Below are positions 1 through 6,558 of a DNA stretch of 7,215 nt, in pieces. Numbering within the stretch: position 1 is the first letter of the stretch; the number at the start of each line of letters is the position of its first letter. This stretch comes from Granulosicoccus sp964352535 (GTDB lineage Bacteria > Pseudomonadota > Gammaproteobacteria > Granulosicoccales > Granulosicoccaceae). The notes under the pieces are model-generated. The model ran no database searches and was not told where the DNA came from. It saw only the letters and a program-made list of their open reading frames with translations. The DNA is taken from the NCBI GenBank assembly GCA_964352535.1, contig CAYGSW010000290.1, forward strand, positions 1-7,215. The letters run 5' to 3'. The position numbers and the translations under genes were made by a program.

Positions 1-56
1 TCGACTCAAAATGGAATCACTCTCGCTCGAAATTTTCTACCGCGCAGACTCCTAGA
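1..56 (+). other. Left edge: probable 3' end of an upstream gene, frame undecided
   Basis: All three + frames are open from the window edge. One stops with TAG at 53-55, a single base before the ATG at 57. Another stops with TGA at 67-69, forming an ATGA overlap with the second possible kinase start at 66. The third is the kinase frame itself, with no stop back to the edge. The visible peptides are too short and undistinctive to assign. From general knowledge, folK (hydroxymethyldihydropterin pyrophosphokinase) is a common upstream neighbour of this type of kinase gene, but nothing in these 56 bases proves it. A tightly coupled upstream gene is the likely reading. Confidence 0.3.
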
Positions 57-701
57 ATGCACTATATGAAATATCAGTTCATCGCCATTGAAGGCCCTAT
101 CGGTGTCGGCAAATCAACACTTGCCAGACAGCTTGCTCTATTATTCAAGGCGTATTACCTAAGCGATACTCAAGGCAGCAATCCATATCTGAGCTCGTTC
201 TACAAGGATCCACGTGCCAGTGCGTTGCACACTCAGCTGCATTTCCTGGTGTCGAGACTTGAGGTGTTGAACAACCCGGCAGTCATCAACCCTGCACAGC
301 CTATTGTGGCTGATTTCATGCTGGATAAGGATCGCCTGTTTGCCGAGCTGACGCTGGATCATACGGAGTGGTGGATGTACTCACACCTGTATGACGGACA
401 GGTGAGTAATGTTCCTAAACCCGATCTGGTTGTTTACCTCCAGGCACCGCTGGAGAGGCTGATTGAGCGCATCGAAAAGCGTGGTGTTGTGCATGAGCAG
501 CGTATCGATAGCAACTATCTGCAACAGCTAAGCTCGTCATACGAGCGTTTCTTTCATTCATACAACGAAACCCCGCTGCTTATTGTGAATACATCTGACA
601 TTAATTTGGCGGATAATGAGCAGGATGTCGAGAGGCTTGGCAAAATGGTCTCAGAGCTTGATGGTGGGCGTCATTACTTCAATCCCATGGTGACCGGCTA
701 G
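57..701 (+). CDS. Deoxynucleoside kinase (dNK/dGK/dCK family)
   Basis: Cytoplasmic P-loop kinase, 214 aa, expected to transfer the gamma-phosphate of ATP to the 5'-OH of a deoxynucleoside in nucleotide salvage. The Walker A loop GPIGVGKST is at residues 13-21. The family block NPYLSSFYKDP follows at about 42-52 and TQLHFL just after. The DFMLDKDRLFAELTLD block holds the conserved DR pair, and the lid segment RIEKRGVVHEQRID is near residue 140. The GGRHYFNP ending is typical of the bacterial branch, and the length is normal. Relatives usually have a Glu-Glu pair five and four residues before the NP of NPFL, the first acting as catalytic base; here these are Asp37 and Thr38. Substrate preference cannot be read from sequence. 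The start could be ATG 57 or ATG 66; neither has a good Shine-Dalgarno sequence. An open frame upstream also leaves a longer protein possible. Expression probably depends on an upstream gene. Confidence 0.9.
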   Translation: MHYMKYQFIAIEGPIGVGKSTLARQLALLFKAYYLSDTQGSNPYLSSFYKDPRASALHTQLHFLVSRLEVLNNPAVINPAQPIVADFMLDKDRLFAELTLDHTEWWMYSHLYDGQVSNVPKPDLVVYLQAPLERLIERIEKRGVVHEQRIDSNYLQQLSSSYERFFHSYNETPLLIVNTSDINLADNEQDVERLGKMVSELDGGRHYFNPMVTG

Positions 702-719
702 CGCTTCAGTCGTACTGTA

Positions 720-746
720 TGTTTGCTAGTGTTTGCACTTGTCTTC
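720..746 (+). promoter_or_regulatory. Tandem 7-mer repeat, candidate response-regulator operator
   Basis: TGTTTGC occurs at 720-726 and again at 730-736, exactly 10 bases apart. A degenerate third copy, TGTCTTC (5 of 7 matches), is at 740-746 in the same register and runs into the -35 box. OmpR/PhoB-family regulators bind head-to-tail as dimers on direct repeats with a 10-11 base period, usually just upstream of or overlapping -35. This site lies between the kinase stop at 701 and the start of an OmpR-family regulator at 791, so binding by that regulator to its own promoter is a reasonable inference. No other tandem copy was noticed in the window. Confidence 0.5.
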
Positions 747-772
747 GCATTAGGTAACACTCTGCGTATAAT
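744..772 (+). promoter_or_regulatory. Sigma70-type promoter for the response regulator/kinase operon
   Basis: A perfect -10 hexamer TATAAT is at 767-772. TTCGCA (4 of 6 matches to TTGACA) is at 744-749, with the optimal 17-base spacer. Transcription would begin near 779-780, leaving a leader of only about 11 bases before the ATG at 791. The one good Shine-Dalgarno-like stretch, CGGAG at 774-778, would then fall outside the transcript, or only partly in it if initiation is earlier. The weak -35 next to a tandem repeat suits a promoter helped by an activator. Confidence 0.55.
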
Positions 773-790
773 ACGGAGTAATGGTAAGTC

Positions 791-1495
791 ATGAGCGACA
801 AGCAAAACCTGCGAATAGCTTTGCTGGAAGACAATCACGAACAAGCGGCGCGTGTGCTCCGATGGATTGAAGGTAACGGATATCACTGCTCCGTGTTTAA
901 TACCGCGGACGAGTTTCAACGCGGATTTCGCAAGAGTAGTTACGATGTTGTGGTGCTTGACTGGATGCTTGAGGGCACCAGCACAGGTCTTGATGTGTTG
1001 GAGTGGATAAGAAAAACCCTTACCAGCGACATTCCTGTCATTTTTGCAACCTCGCGCCAGGCAGAAGAAGATATCGTGACAGCGTTGCGTGCCGGGGCGG
1101 ATGACTACCTGGCAAAGCCTGTCAGGCAGCATGAGCTGCTGGCTCGCCTCTATGCGCTAGCTCGCCGGGCGCAACCAGAAACCGAGTTGCTGGAGTGTCC
1201 CCCGTATGTTTTCGATACTTCCAATCGCGAAGTCCGCGTTAACGACGAGCTCGTGAAACTTACCGAGAAAGAATATGATTTGGCGTTGTTTCTGTTCCGC
1301 AATCGCGGACGAGTGCTCTCACGTCAGCACTTGCTGACCACGGTGTGGGGAACATCCGCAGAGCTTAATACAAGAACAGTCGACACCCATGCCAGCAGGC
1401 TGCGTAAAAAACTCAATCTGCTAGCGTCAGAGCGCTGGAAACTGACATCCATATATCAGCATGGGTACCGACTCGAAGAGCACACCAATCACTAG
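791..1495 (+). CDS. OmpR-family response regulator (REC + winged helix)
   Basis: A 234-aa cytoplasmic DNA-binding regulator. The N-terminal receiver domain (about 7-125) has the acidic pair Glu13-Asp14, the phosphoacceptor Asp57 in VVVLDWML, Thr87 and Lys109 followed by Pro110. All the residues needed for phosphorylation and switching are present. The alpha4-beta5-alpha5 face (RAGADDYLAKP, then ELLAR) matches the OmpR/PhoB dimer interface. The C-terminal winged helix (about 137-230) has LTEKEYDLALFLFRNRGRVLSR, a recognition helix around NTRTVDTHASRLRKKL and the wing YQHGYRL. It is followed after 44 bases by a histidine kinase gene in the same direction, so the two are probably cognate and co-transcribed. 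The start at 791 agrees with the usual receiver N-terminus, although the ribosome site is weak (GGTAAG at 783-788). Target genes are unknown apart from the possible self-regulation through the repeats at 720-746. Confidence 0.95.
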   Translation: MSDKQNLRIALLEDNHEQAARVLRWIEGNGYHCSVFNTADEFQRGFRKSSYDVVVLDWMLEGTSTGLDVLEWIRKTLTSDIPVIFATSRQAEEDIVTALRAGADDYLAKPVRQHELLARLYALARRAQPETELLECPPYVFDTSNREVRVNDELVKLTEKEYDLALFLFRNRGRVLSRQHLLTTVWGTSAELNTRTVDTHASRLRKKLNLLASERWKLTSIYQHGYRLEEHTNH

Positions 1496-1539
1496 CTGCA
1501 GGAACCAGGCTTGTAATATAGCAACTTTTGCCCGTTAGC

Positions 1540-4206
1540 ATGAACCTGATGACTCTGCGAACACGCGTTGCGCGTTCTGGCTCTACACGCCATGGCAGTC
1601 GCATCACCCTTCTGGGTCTCATCTTCTTTTTTTGCTCATTGCTTTGCCTTACTGCATTGTTGGTGTGGAGTGATGCAACTCGCAAAGTTGATCGACTACT
1701 GCACGACAGTTGGGTGCGATACGATCAACGCACCGTGCCATCGGATGTTGTCATAGCTGCCATCGATACGCATAGTCTCAATGAGTTTGGACGCTGGCCG
1801 TGGTCACGCGAACTGCAGGCGCAACTCTTCGAACAGCTTGCAGAGTACGGAGTCACAATTGCCGTCATCGATTTACTCTACACCGAAGCTTCCGAACGGC
1901 GAATGGACGACGTTCGGCTAGGCGCATCGCTGGCCGCGATACCATCGTCAGTGCTGCCGGTATTGACCGAGAGAGGCGTAGGCCGTTCGTCACTTGAATC
2001 CTTGCCAGTGCCTGATATCCTGCGTCACGTCGATACCCTGGGGCACGTGTTTCTACCCATCGATGACGATGGTATTGTGCGTCGGGTGTTCCTGAAGGCG
2101 GGCATCAATCAGGCACACTGGCCATCGTTGTCGCTTGCGGCACTTGATCTGTTGGGCCAAGAACCTGACCCTCTGCCTGGCAGCCAGCGTCCTGTCAGTG
2201 GATCGTTCGGAAACTGGGAGCTGAATAACGAGGTGCTTATCCCGTTTTACGGATCAAATGGTTCGTTTCCGCGAATCTCTGCCGCGGATATTATTCGCGG
2301 GATTGTTCCTCCTGAAGCCTTGCGAGGCAAGATAGTGTTTGTTGGCATGACAACCTCAGGCTTGGGAGATGTAGTGCCCACTCCTGTATCGGCACTTGAT
2401 CAGCCCGTTCCCGGTGTAGAGATTCATGCCAATATTTTTGGTGCATTACGCGATGGCGTCATGGTGACAAAGTTAAACCCTTACTTTTCACTGCTTGTCG
2501 CTTTTATCCTGTTGCCTCAAATGCTGCTGGTGTATTCCAGAGCAACACCAGAATGGGGCGCTGTTGGTGCAGCTGTCGGATCGCTCGTGCCTGTCATCGT
2601 CAGCTATCTGCTTTATCGATATGCCAATGTATGGTTAGCACCTCTGGCAGCCAGTTTGCCGGTGCTCGTCAGCTACCTCTTCTGGAGTCGGCACAGGTTG
2701 CAATACGTCAATCGATTTCTCGAGGAAGAACAGCAACTATCCTCCAAGCACTTGCCCAAGCGCGTGATCAGCGATAACGCAGCGCTTGAGAATTTTTTCA
2801 ATAGTGCCTCACGGCATCTACCCATCGATGCGTGGCGGTTTTCGATAGGCCAGGAACAGTTTTCCGGTGGTGATACCTTGCCAATGACTTTGCCTGCAGG
2901 TGTCGATGATGGGTGGGCAAAAAATCGTGACGTTTATGTGCGTCGTTATCCTGCGGTTCAGGGCCTGCTGGTCGAAATGCGAGTCACTGATGAGGCGATG
3001 GGAGAGCAGATTACTGAGTATGTTGACTCCCTGGCCAGAGTTCGGGGCAGAGAGCAGGCCACCGTGTTCACTGGATCCATAGAGCGGTTGCAAACCAATG
3101 TGCTCAACGTCAGTGAGCAGCTTGAATGGTTGCGAAGCATCAAAGTGTTCTCGGACACCATGCTGGCCGCAGCTCCCGCAGGATTTGCCGTCTGGAACCC
3201 CGCCGGTGAGAGCATCCGCACTAATCGACTGGTCAGCAAGCTGGTTAAGGGGTTTCATTACGAGGGCGATCTGCTCGAGTTTGTGACCTGTCTTGGCCAT
3301 AGTCCGGATCAAGGCAAGAATGCCGAGCACTTCAATAACCTGATACTCAATAAAAAGCCCTGGCAGATAGTTTTTCGCAAAAGTGAGCAAGAGCTGATTG
3401 TCAGCATCCGTGCAGTGGGTGACAGGCTGGCCCGGAGACTTATCTGTGCCACTGTGGTGGATGTTACTGAAATCAGAACTGCTGAAAAAGCGCGTGCGGA
3501 AATGGTGGATTACTTATCACACGATCTGCGATCGCCGTTGATCTCCGCGCTGTACCTTCTTGAACCTGGCGCAGATCCCAACATCGAAAACAACATTCAG
3601 CAAAGCCTGACCATGATGGATGATCTACTGCACATTGCCAGAGCGGATAGTCTGTCCGAGTCACGTTTTGAACCGCTACTTCTGAATGCAGTTCTGGACA
3701 ACACTCTGGATCAGCTATTACCGCAGGCGCGCAATCGATGCATTCGGTTTTCCGTAAACACGGAAGATGATGATCTCTGGATTGTTGGTGATGCAGCATC
3801 CTTGGAACGGGCGTTCACGAATATCGTGGGTAACGCCATAAAGTACTCTGCCCCCGACACGATAGTGACTATCAGTCTTGGTAGTGATGGACAACTGGCC
3901 AGACTGACGGTTGATGATGAAGGCGTAGGCATTAATCCTGAGATGCTGGATCATCTGTTTACCCGATTCAAGCGTGATGGGACTACGGCAAGATCGCACA
4001 AGGGTATCGGGCTGGGTCTGGCGCTGGTGGCGCGTGTCGTTAATATGCACAACGGTCAGGTTCGGGCCAGCAATTTAACGGTAGGTACTCGAATTACCGT
4101 TGAGTTGCCGCTGGAAAATAAGAATGCCGAGACGGATCAGGACGCGTTGAATGATGACAGTACCGAGCTGGCGCTGGCCGAGCTCTCCGGTCCGACGTTG
4201 TCTTAA
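1540..4206 (+). CDS. CHASE2-domain membrane histidine kinase
   Basis: An 888-aa inner-membrane sensor kinase when started at ATG 1540. A basic N-terminus precedes one membrane helix (about 22-43). A CHASE2 extracytoplasmic sensor follows (about 46-305), with the typical RWPWSR block, the IPFYG segment, and LRGKIVFVGMT through PVPGVEIHANI near its end. Three closely spaced membrane helices lie at about 315-333, 339-359 and 364-382. The cytoplasmic part has a roughly 150-aa linker, a PAS-like region (about 537-640), HisKA with phosphoacceptor His661 in YLSHDLRSPL, and HATPase_c with N-box Asn765, G1 motif DEGVGI (793-798) and G2 motif KGIGLGL (821-827). An acidic tail ends the protein. All catalytic motifs are intact, so it should autophosphorylate and pass phosphate to Asp57 of the upstream regulator. 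The CHASE2 ligand is unknown. An in-frame TTG at 1528 and an ATG at 1549 are alternative starts; none has a clear ribosome site. Confidence 0.93.
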   Translation: MNLMTLRTRVARSGSTRHGSRITLLGLIFFFCSLLCLTALLVWSDATRKVDRLLHDSWVRYDQRTVPSDVVIAAIDTHSLNEFGRWPWSRELQAQLFEQLAEYGVTIAVIDLLYTEASERRMDDVRLGASLAAIPSSVLPVLTERGVGRSSLESLPVPDILRHVDTLGHVFLPIDDDGIVRRVFLKAGINQAHWPSLSLAALDLLGQEPDPLPGSQRPVSGSFGNWELNNEVLIPFYGSNGSFPRISAADIIRGIVPPEALRGKIVFVGMTTSGLGDVVPTPVSALDQPVPGVEIHANIFGALRDGVMVTKLNPYFSLLVAFILLPQMLLVYSRATPEWGAVGAAVGSLVPVIVSYLLYRYANVWLAPLAASLPVLVSYLFWSRHRLQYVNRFLEEEQQLSSKHLPKRVISDNAALENFFNSASRHLPIDAWRFSIGQEQFSGGDTLPMTLPAGVDDGWAKNRDVYVRRYPAVQGLLVEMRVTDEAMGEQITEYVDSLARVRGREQATVFTGSIERLQTNVLNVSEQLEWLRSIKVFSDTMLAAAPAGFAVWNPAGESIRTNRLVSKLVKGFHYEGDLLEFVTCLGHSPDQGKNAEHFNNLILNKKPWQIVFRKSEQELIVSIRAVGDRLARRLICATVVDVTEIRTAEKARAEMVDYLSHDLRSPLISALYLLEPGADPNIENNIQQSLTMMDDLLHIARADSLSESRFEPLLLNAVLDNTLDQLLPQARNRCIRFSVNTEDDDLWIVGDAASLERAFTNIVGNAIKYSAPDTIVTISLGSDGQLARLTVDDEGVGINPEMLDHLFTRFKRDGTTARSHKGIGLGLALVARVVNMHNGQVRASNLTVGTRITVELPLENKNAETDQDALNDDSTELALAELSGPTLS

Positions 4207-4269
4207 CGTATCAGTCCACCGGCCCTGATATTTCTGGCGGACAGATTACTGCTTGCGAGGCGCGCTTGG

Positions 4270-4935
4270 TTAAGTGGTTTTTGCCGTGCGGGTATACGCT
4301 TTGCCCCCATCATCTCCTATGATGAGGGTGTCGGCTGGTCGGCGAGCGAAAAGCCCATTGGTGACAACTCCCGGTATGGCATTGAGTTCGGCTTCCAACG
4401 CGCAAGGATCGGTGATACTGAAACCGTAGCAGTCGACAATGACATTGCCGTTGTCTGTAGGCGGCGCTTCCCGGTACTCAGGATCGGCACCCAGACGGAC
4501 AATCTCGCGTGAGACGAAACTACGCGCCATGGGAATGACTTCAACCGGTAAAGGGAATTCACCCAGCACCTCCACTTCTTTTGACTTGTCTGCAATACAC
4601 ACAAACCGGTTGCTGGCACCGGCGATGATTTTCTCGCGAGTCAGGGCACCACCACCACCTTTGATCAGATTCAATTGTGGGTCGACTTCATCCGCGCCAT
4701 CGATGTAGAGCTCCAGCTGCCCTGACAGATTCAGGTCCATGATGCGGAAATGGTGTTTTTCCAGCAGCGTTGCGGTTGCTATCGAGCTGGCAACACAACC
4801 CTCGATCCGAATGCCGGACTGTGCCAGTAACTCGATGAAGACATTGACGGTGGAGCCTGTTCCCACGCCAAGCAGTGAATCGTATTCGACATGTTCAAGG
4901 GCTGCGAGCGCTGCCGCTTTTTTTCCGGGGTGCAT
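4270..4935 (-). CDS. rpiA: Ribose-5-phosphate isomerase A
   Basis: Interconverts ribose 5-phosphate and ribulose 5-phosphate in the non-oxidative pentose phosphate pathway; cytoplasmic. The protein is 221 aa against 219 in E. coli and aligns along its whole length. Visible motifs are the phosphate-binding GVGTGST (23-29), DGADEVD (79-85), KGGGGALTREKI (92-103), FPLPVEVIPMARS and IPGVVTNGLFA. The active-site residues expected from E. coli RpiA (Asp81, Asp84, Lys94, Glu103) correspond to Asp79, Asp82, Lys92 and Glu101. An in-frame TAG lies two codons before the ATG, which fixes 4935 as the most upstream ATG; the N-terminus is two residues shorter than in E. coli. It converges on the histidine kinase gene with a 63-base gap and diverges from ilvA. 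Confidence 0.97.
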   Translation of the reverse strand: MHPGKKAAALAALEHVEYDSLLGVGTGSTVNVFIELLAQSGIRIEGCVASSIATATLLEKHHFRIMDLNLSGQLELYIDGADEVDPQLNLIKGGGGALTREKIIAGASNRFVCIADKSKEVEVLGEFPLPVEVIPMARSFVSREIVRLGADPEYREAPPTDNGNVIVDCYGFSITDPCALEAELNAIPGVVTNGLFARRPADTLIIGDDGGKAYTRTAKTT

Positions 4936-5037
4936 GATCTAGCGGGTGGTCCAGGTTAGGGGGTGAATCAAGCACGAGCCGTTCAAACGGGGTACATTAC
5001 GCGCACTGATTTTACAACGTAACCCGAAGCACGCTTG
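4936..5037. promoter_or_regulatory. Divergent rpiA/ilvA intergenic region
   Basis: About 100 bases separating two divergent genes, so it should contain both promoters. I see no convincing sigma70 pair for either. The best -10 for ilvA is TACATT at 4993-4998, without a matching -35. For rpiA, TTGAAC on the minus strand (4986-4981) could be a -35, but no -10 follows at the right distance. Small features are a short dyad TTAC-AAC-GTAA (5012-5022) and a direct repeat AAGCACG (4970-4976 and 5027-5033). No leader peptide rich in Ile, Val or Leu and no attenuator-type terminator is evident ahead of ilvA. Confidence 0.4.
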
Positions 5038-6558
5038 ATGAGTCCGTTGCACGACGAGTATATCAAACGCATCCTGTCAGCTCGTGTCTATGACGTCTCG
5101 ATAGAAACCCGCTTGCACGAAGCCCCATTGTTGTCCAGACGTCTTGACAATAATGTCTTGCTAAAGCGTGAAGATGAGCAAAGTATCTTCTCATTCAAGT
5201 GCCGCGGTGCGTTCAATCGCATATACAAGTTAATGCAGGAACAGCCCATGAAAGGCGTGGTGGCAGCGTCGGCTGGAAATCATGCGCAAGGTGTTGCTTT
5301 GGCTGCCAGCAAGCTGGGGATCGTGGCGGTTATCGTCATGCCGCAGACCACCCCGGGTATCAAGGTGGATGCGGTACGCGGTCTGGGTGGTGAAGTGATC
5401 CTGCACGGCGACGATTTTGACGCAGCTCTTGGCTATGCGTTGACGCTGGTGGAAGAGCGAGGCTTTCCTTTCATCCACCCGTTTGATGATCCCAATACGA
5501 TTGCCGGGCAGGGCACTGTCGGCGTGGAGTTATGTCGACAGCATCCCGGGCATCTGGATGTGGTGTTTGTGCCGGTGGGTGGCGGTGGTTTGGCTGCAGG
5601 TGTCAGTGCATATATGAAGTATTTGCGTCCGGAAGTCAGAATTGTGGGTGTGGAGCCTGTGGATGCTGCCTCCATGCATGACGCGTTGCAGGCCGATGAG
5701 CGCATCACGCTGGATGAGGTTGGTTTGTTTGCTGATGGTGTTGCAGTCAAGCAGGTGGGACAGTACTGCTTCGAGGTTTGCCGGGAGTTTCTTGATGAGG
5801 TCATTCTGGTAAGCGTTGATGAGATGTCTGCTGCCATAAAGGATATATTCAACGAAACTCGTACTCTGACCGAGCCTGCTGGTGCACTGGCAGTGGCTGG
5901 CATGAAGCGCTATGTGCGTGACCGTGGTGTCAGTGGGCAGACGATGATTGCGATTAACACGGGCGCTAATATCAACTTCGATAGACTCCGGCACGTGGCA
6001 GAGCGCGTGGAAATTGGTGAGAGTCGTGAAGCGTTGCTGGCAGTAACAATTCCGGAGGAGCCAGGCAGTTTTCTTAAATTCTGCAACACGCTGGGCAAGC
6101 GTGGCATCACCGAATTCAACTACCGATACAGTGGCAAAGCGATGGCCCAGGTATTCGCAGGTGTTCAGTTGTCCGGCGGTAAGAGTGAGCGCGATGACTT
6201 GATCAAGACGTTGAATGAGCATGGCTATCATGTGCTTGACATGACTCACAACGATACCGCCAAACTACATTTGCGGCACATGATTGGTGGTCATGCCGAC
6301 GTGCCACAAGAGCGACTGTACCGGTTCGTGTTTCCTGAACGCCCGGGTGCCTTGCCGACATTTCTGGCAGCCATGGGCAAACGTTGGAATATAACCTTGT
6401 TCCACTATCGAAACCACGGCGCTGCCTATGCCCGAGTGCTCGTGGGTATGACGTTACCCGAAGGTGAGGAGCAGCAGATGCACGACTTTATTCATGATCT
6501 GGGGTACAAGGCCGAGGAAGAGTCGGCCAATGAAGCTTATTCGTTGTTCTTGCGCTGA
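5038..6558 (+). CDS. ilvA: Threonine ammonia-lyase (threonine deaminase), biosynthetic
   Basis: PLP enzyme converting L-threonine to 2-oxobutanoate and ammonia, the committed step of isoleucine synthesis; cytoplasmic, tetrameric in E. coli. The protein is 506 aa (E. coli 514). The catalytic domain spans about 1-320, with PLP-binding Lys54 in SFKCRGAF, ASAGNHAQG, the phosphate-cradling GGGGL at 181-185 and NTGANINFDRLRHV closing the domain. Two ACT-like regulatory modules follow: one from about 331 (LLAVTIPEEPGSFLKF), another from about 426 (YRFVFPERPGALPTF). Two modules mark the biosynthetic, isoleucine-inhibited and valine-stimulated form, unlike the short catabolic TdcB. A TTG immediately precedes ATG 5038; ATG is preferred. 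A weak GAAG lies 8 bases upstream. Unlike E. coli ilvA it is not in an ilvGMED operon here. Its 3' end overlaps the convergent fau gene by 22 bases. Confidence 0.97.
   Translation: MSPLHDEYIKRILSARVYDVSIETRLHEAPLLSRRLDNNVLLKREDEQSIFSFKCRGAFNRIYKLMQEQPMKGVVAASAGNHAQGVALAASKLGIVAVIVMPQTTPGIKVDAVRGLGGEVILHGDDFDAALGYALTLVEERGFPFIHPFDDPNTIAGQGTVGVELCRQHPGHLDVVFVPVGGGGLAAGVSAYMKYLRPEVRIVGVEPVDAASMHDALQADERITLDEVGLFADGVAVKQVGQYCFEVCREFLDEVILVSVDEMSAAIKDIFNETRTLTEPAGALAVAGMKRYVRDRGVSGQTMIAINTGANINFDRLRHVAERVEIGESREALLAVTIPEEPGSFLKFCNTLGKRGITEFNYRYSGKAMAQVFAGVQLSGGKSERDDLIKTLNEHGYHVLDMTHNDTAKLHLRHMIGGHADVPQERLYRFVFPERPGALPTFLAAMGKRWNITLFHYRNHGAAYARVLVGMTLPEGEEQQMHDFIHDLGYKAEEESANEAYSLFLR

Noticed and set aside
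781..870. Small open frame from ATG 781 overlapping the regulator start out of frame
   Set aside because: It is about 30 codons, overlaps the receiver domain coding sequence and has no family signature; the only support is CGGAG three bases upstream, which is too close.
698..1132. 144-codon minus-strand open frame across the regulator start and promoter
   Set aside because: It covers the receiver domain in antisense and has no family resemblance; the plus-strand regulator explains the region.
1511..1530. Possible separate promoter (TAATAT at 1514-1519) or TTG start at 1528 for the histidine kinase
   Set aside because: No -35 lies at the proper spacing, and the TTG has no ribosome site; co-transcription with the regulator and a start at ATG 1540 are simpler.
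2818..3390. 190-codon open frame on the minus strand inside the histidine kinase gene
   Set aside because: It lies wholly opposite a strongly supported kinase coding region, shows no recognisable domain and has no separate promoter or ribosome site.
4214..4242. Hairpin GTCCACC/GGCGGAC between the kinase and rpiA stops as a bidirectional terminator
   Set aside because: The stem has a mismatch, the loop is 15 bases and there is no T-run on either side, so it is not a convincing intrinsic terminator.
4967..5039. Inverted ATCAAGC/GCTTGAT pair that could sequester the ilvA start, and a direct AAGCACG repeat
   Set aside because: Seven-base matches with about 59 bases between arms are expected by chance, and no promoter places both arms on one transcript.
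5530..6249. 239-codon minus-strand open frame opposite ilvA
   Set aside because: It is the shadow of a fully conserved ilvA reading frame. Its translation is low in recognisable motifs and rich in His, Thr and Cys, as expected for antisense of a coding gene.
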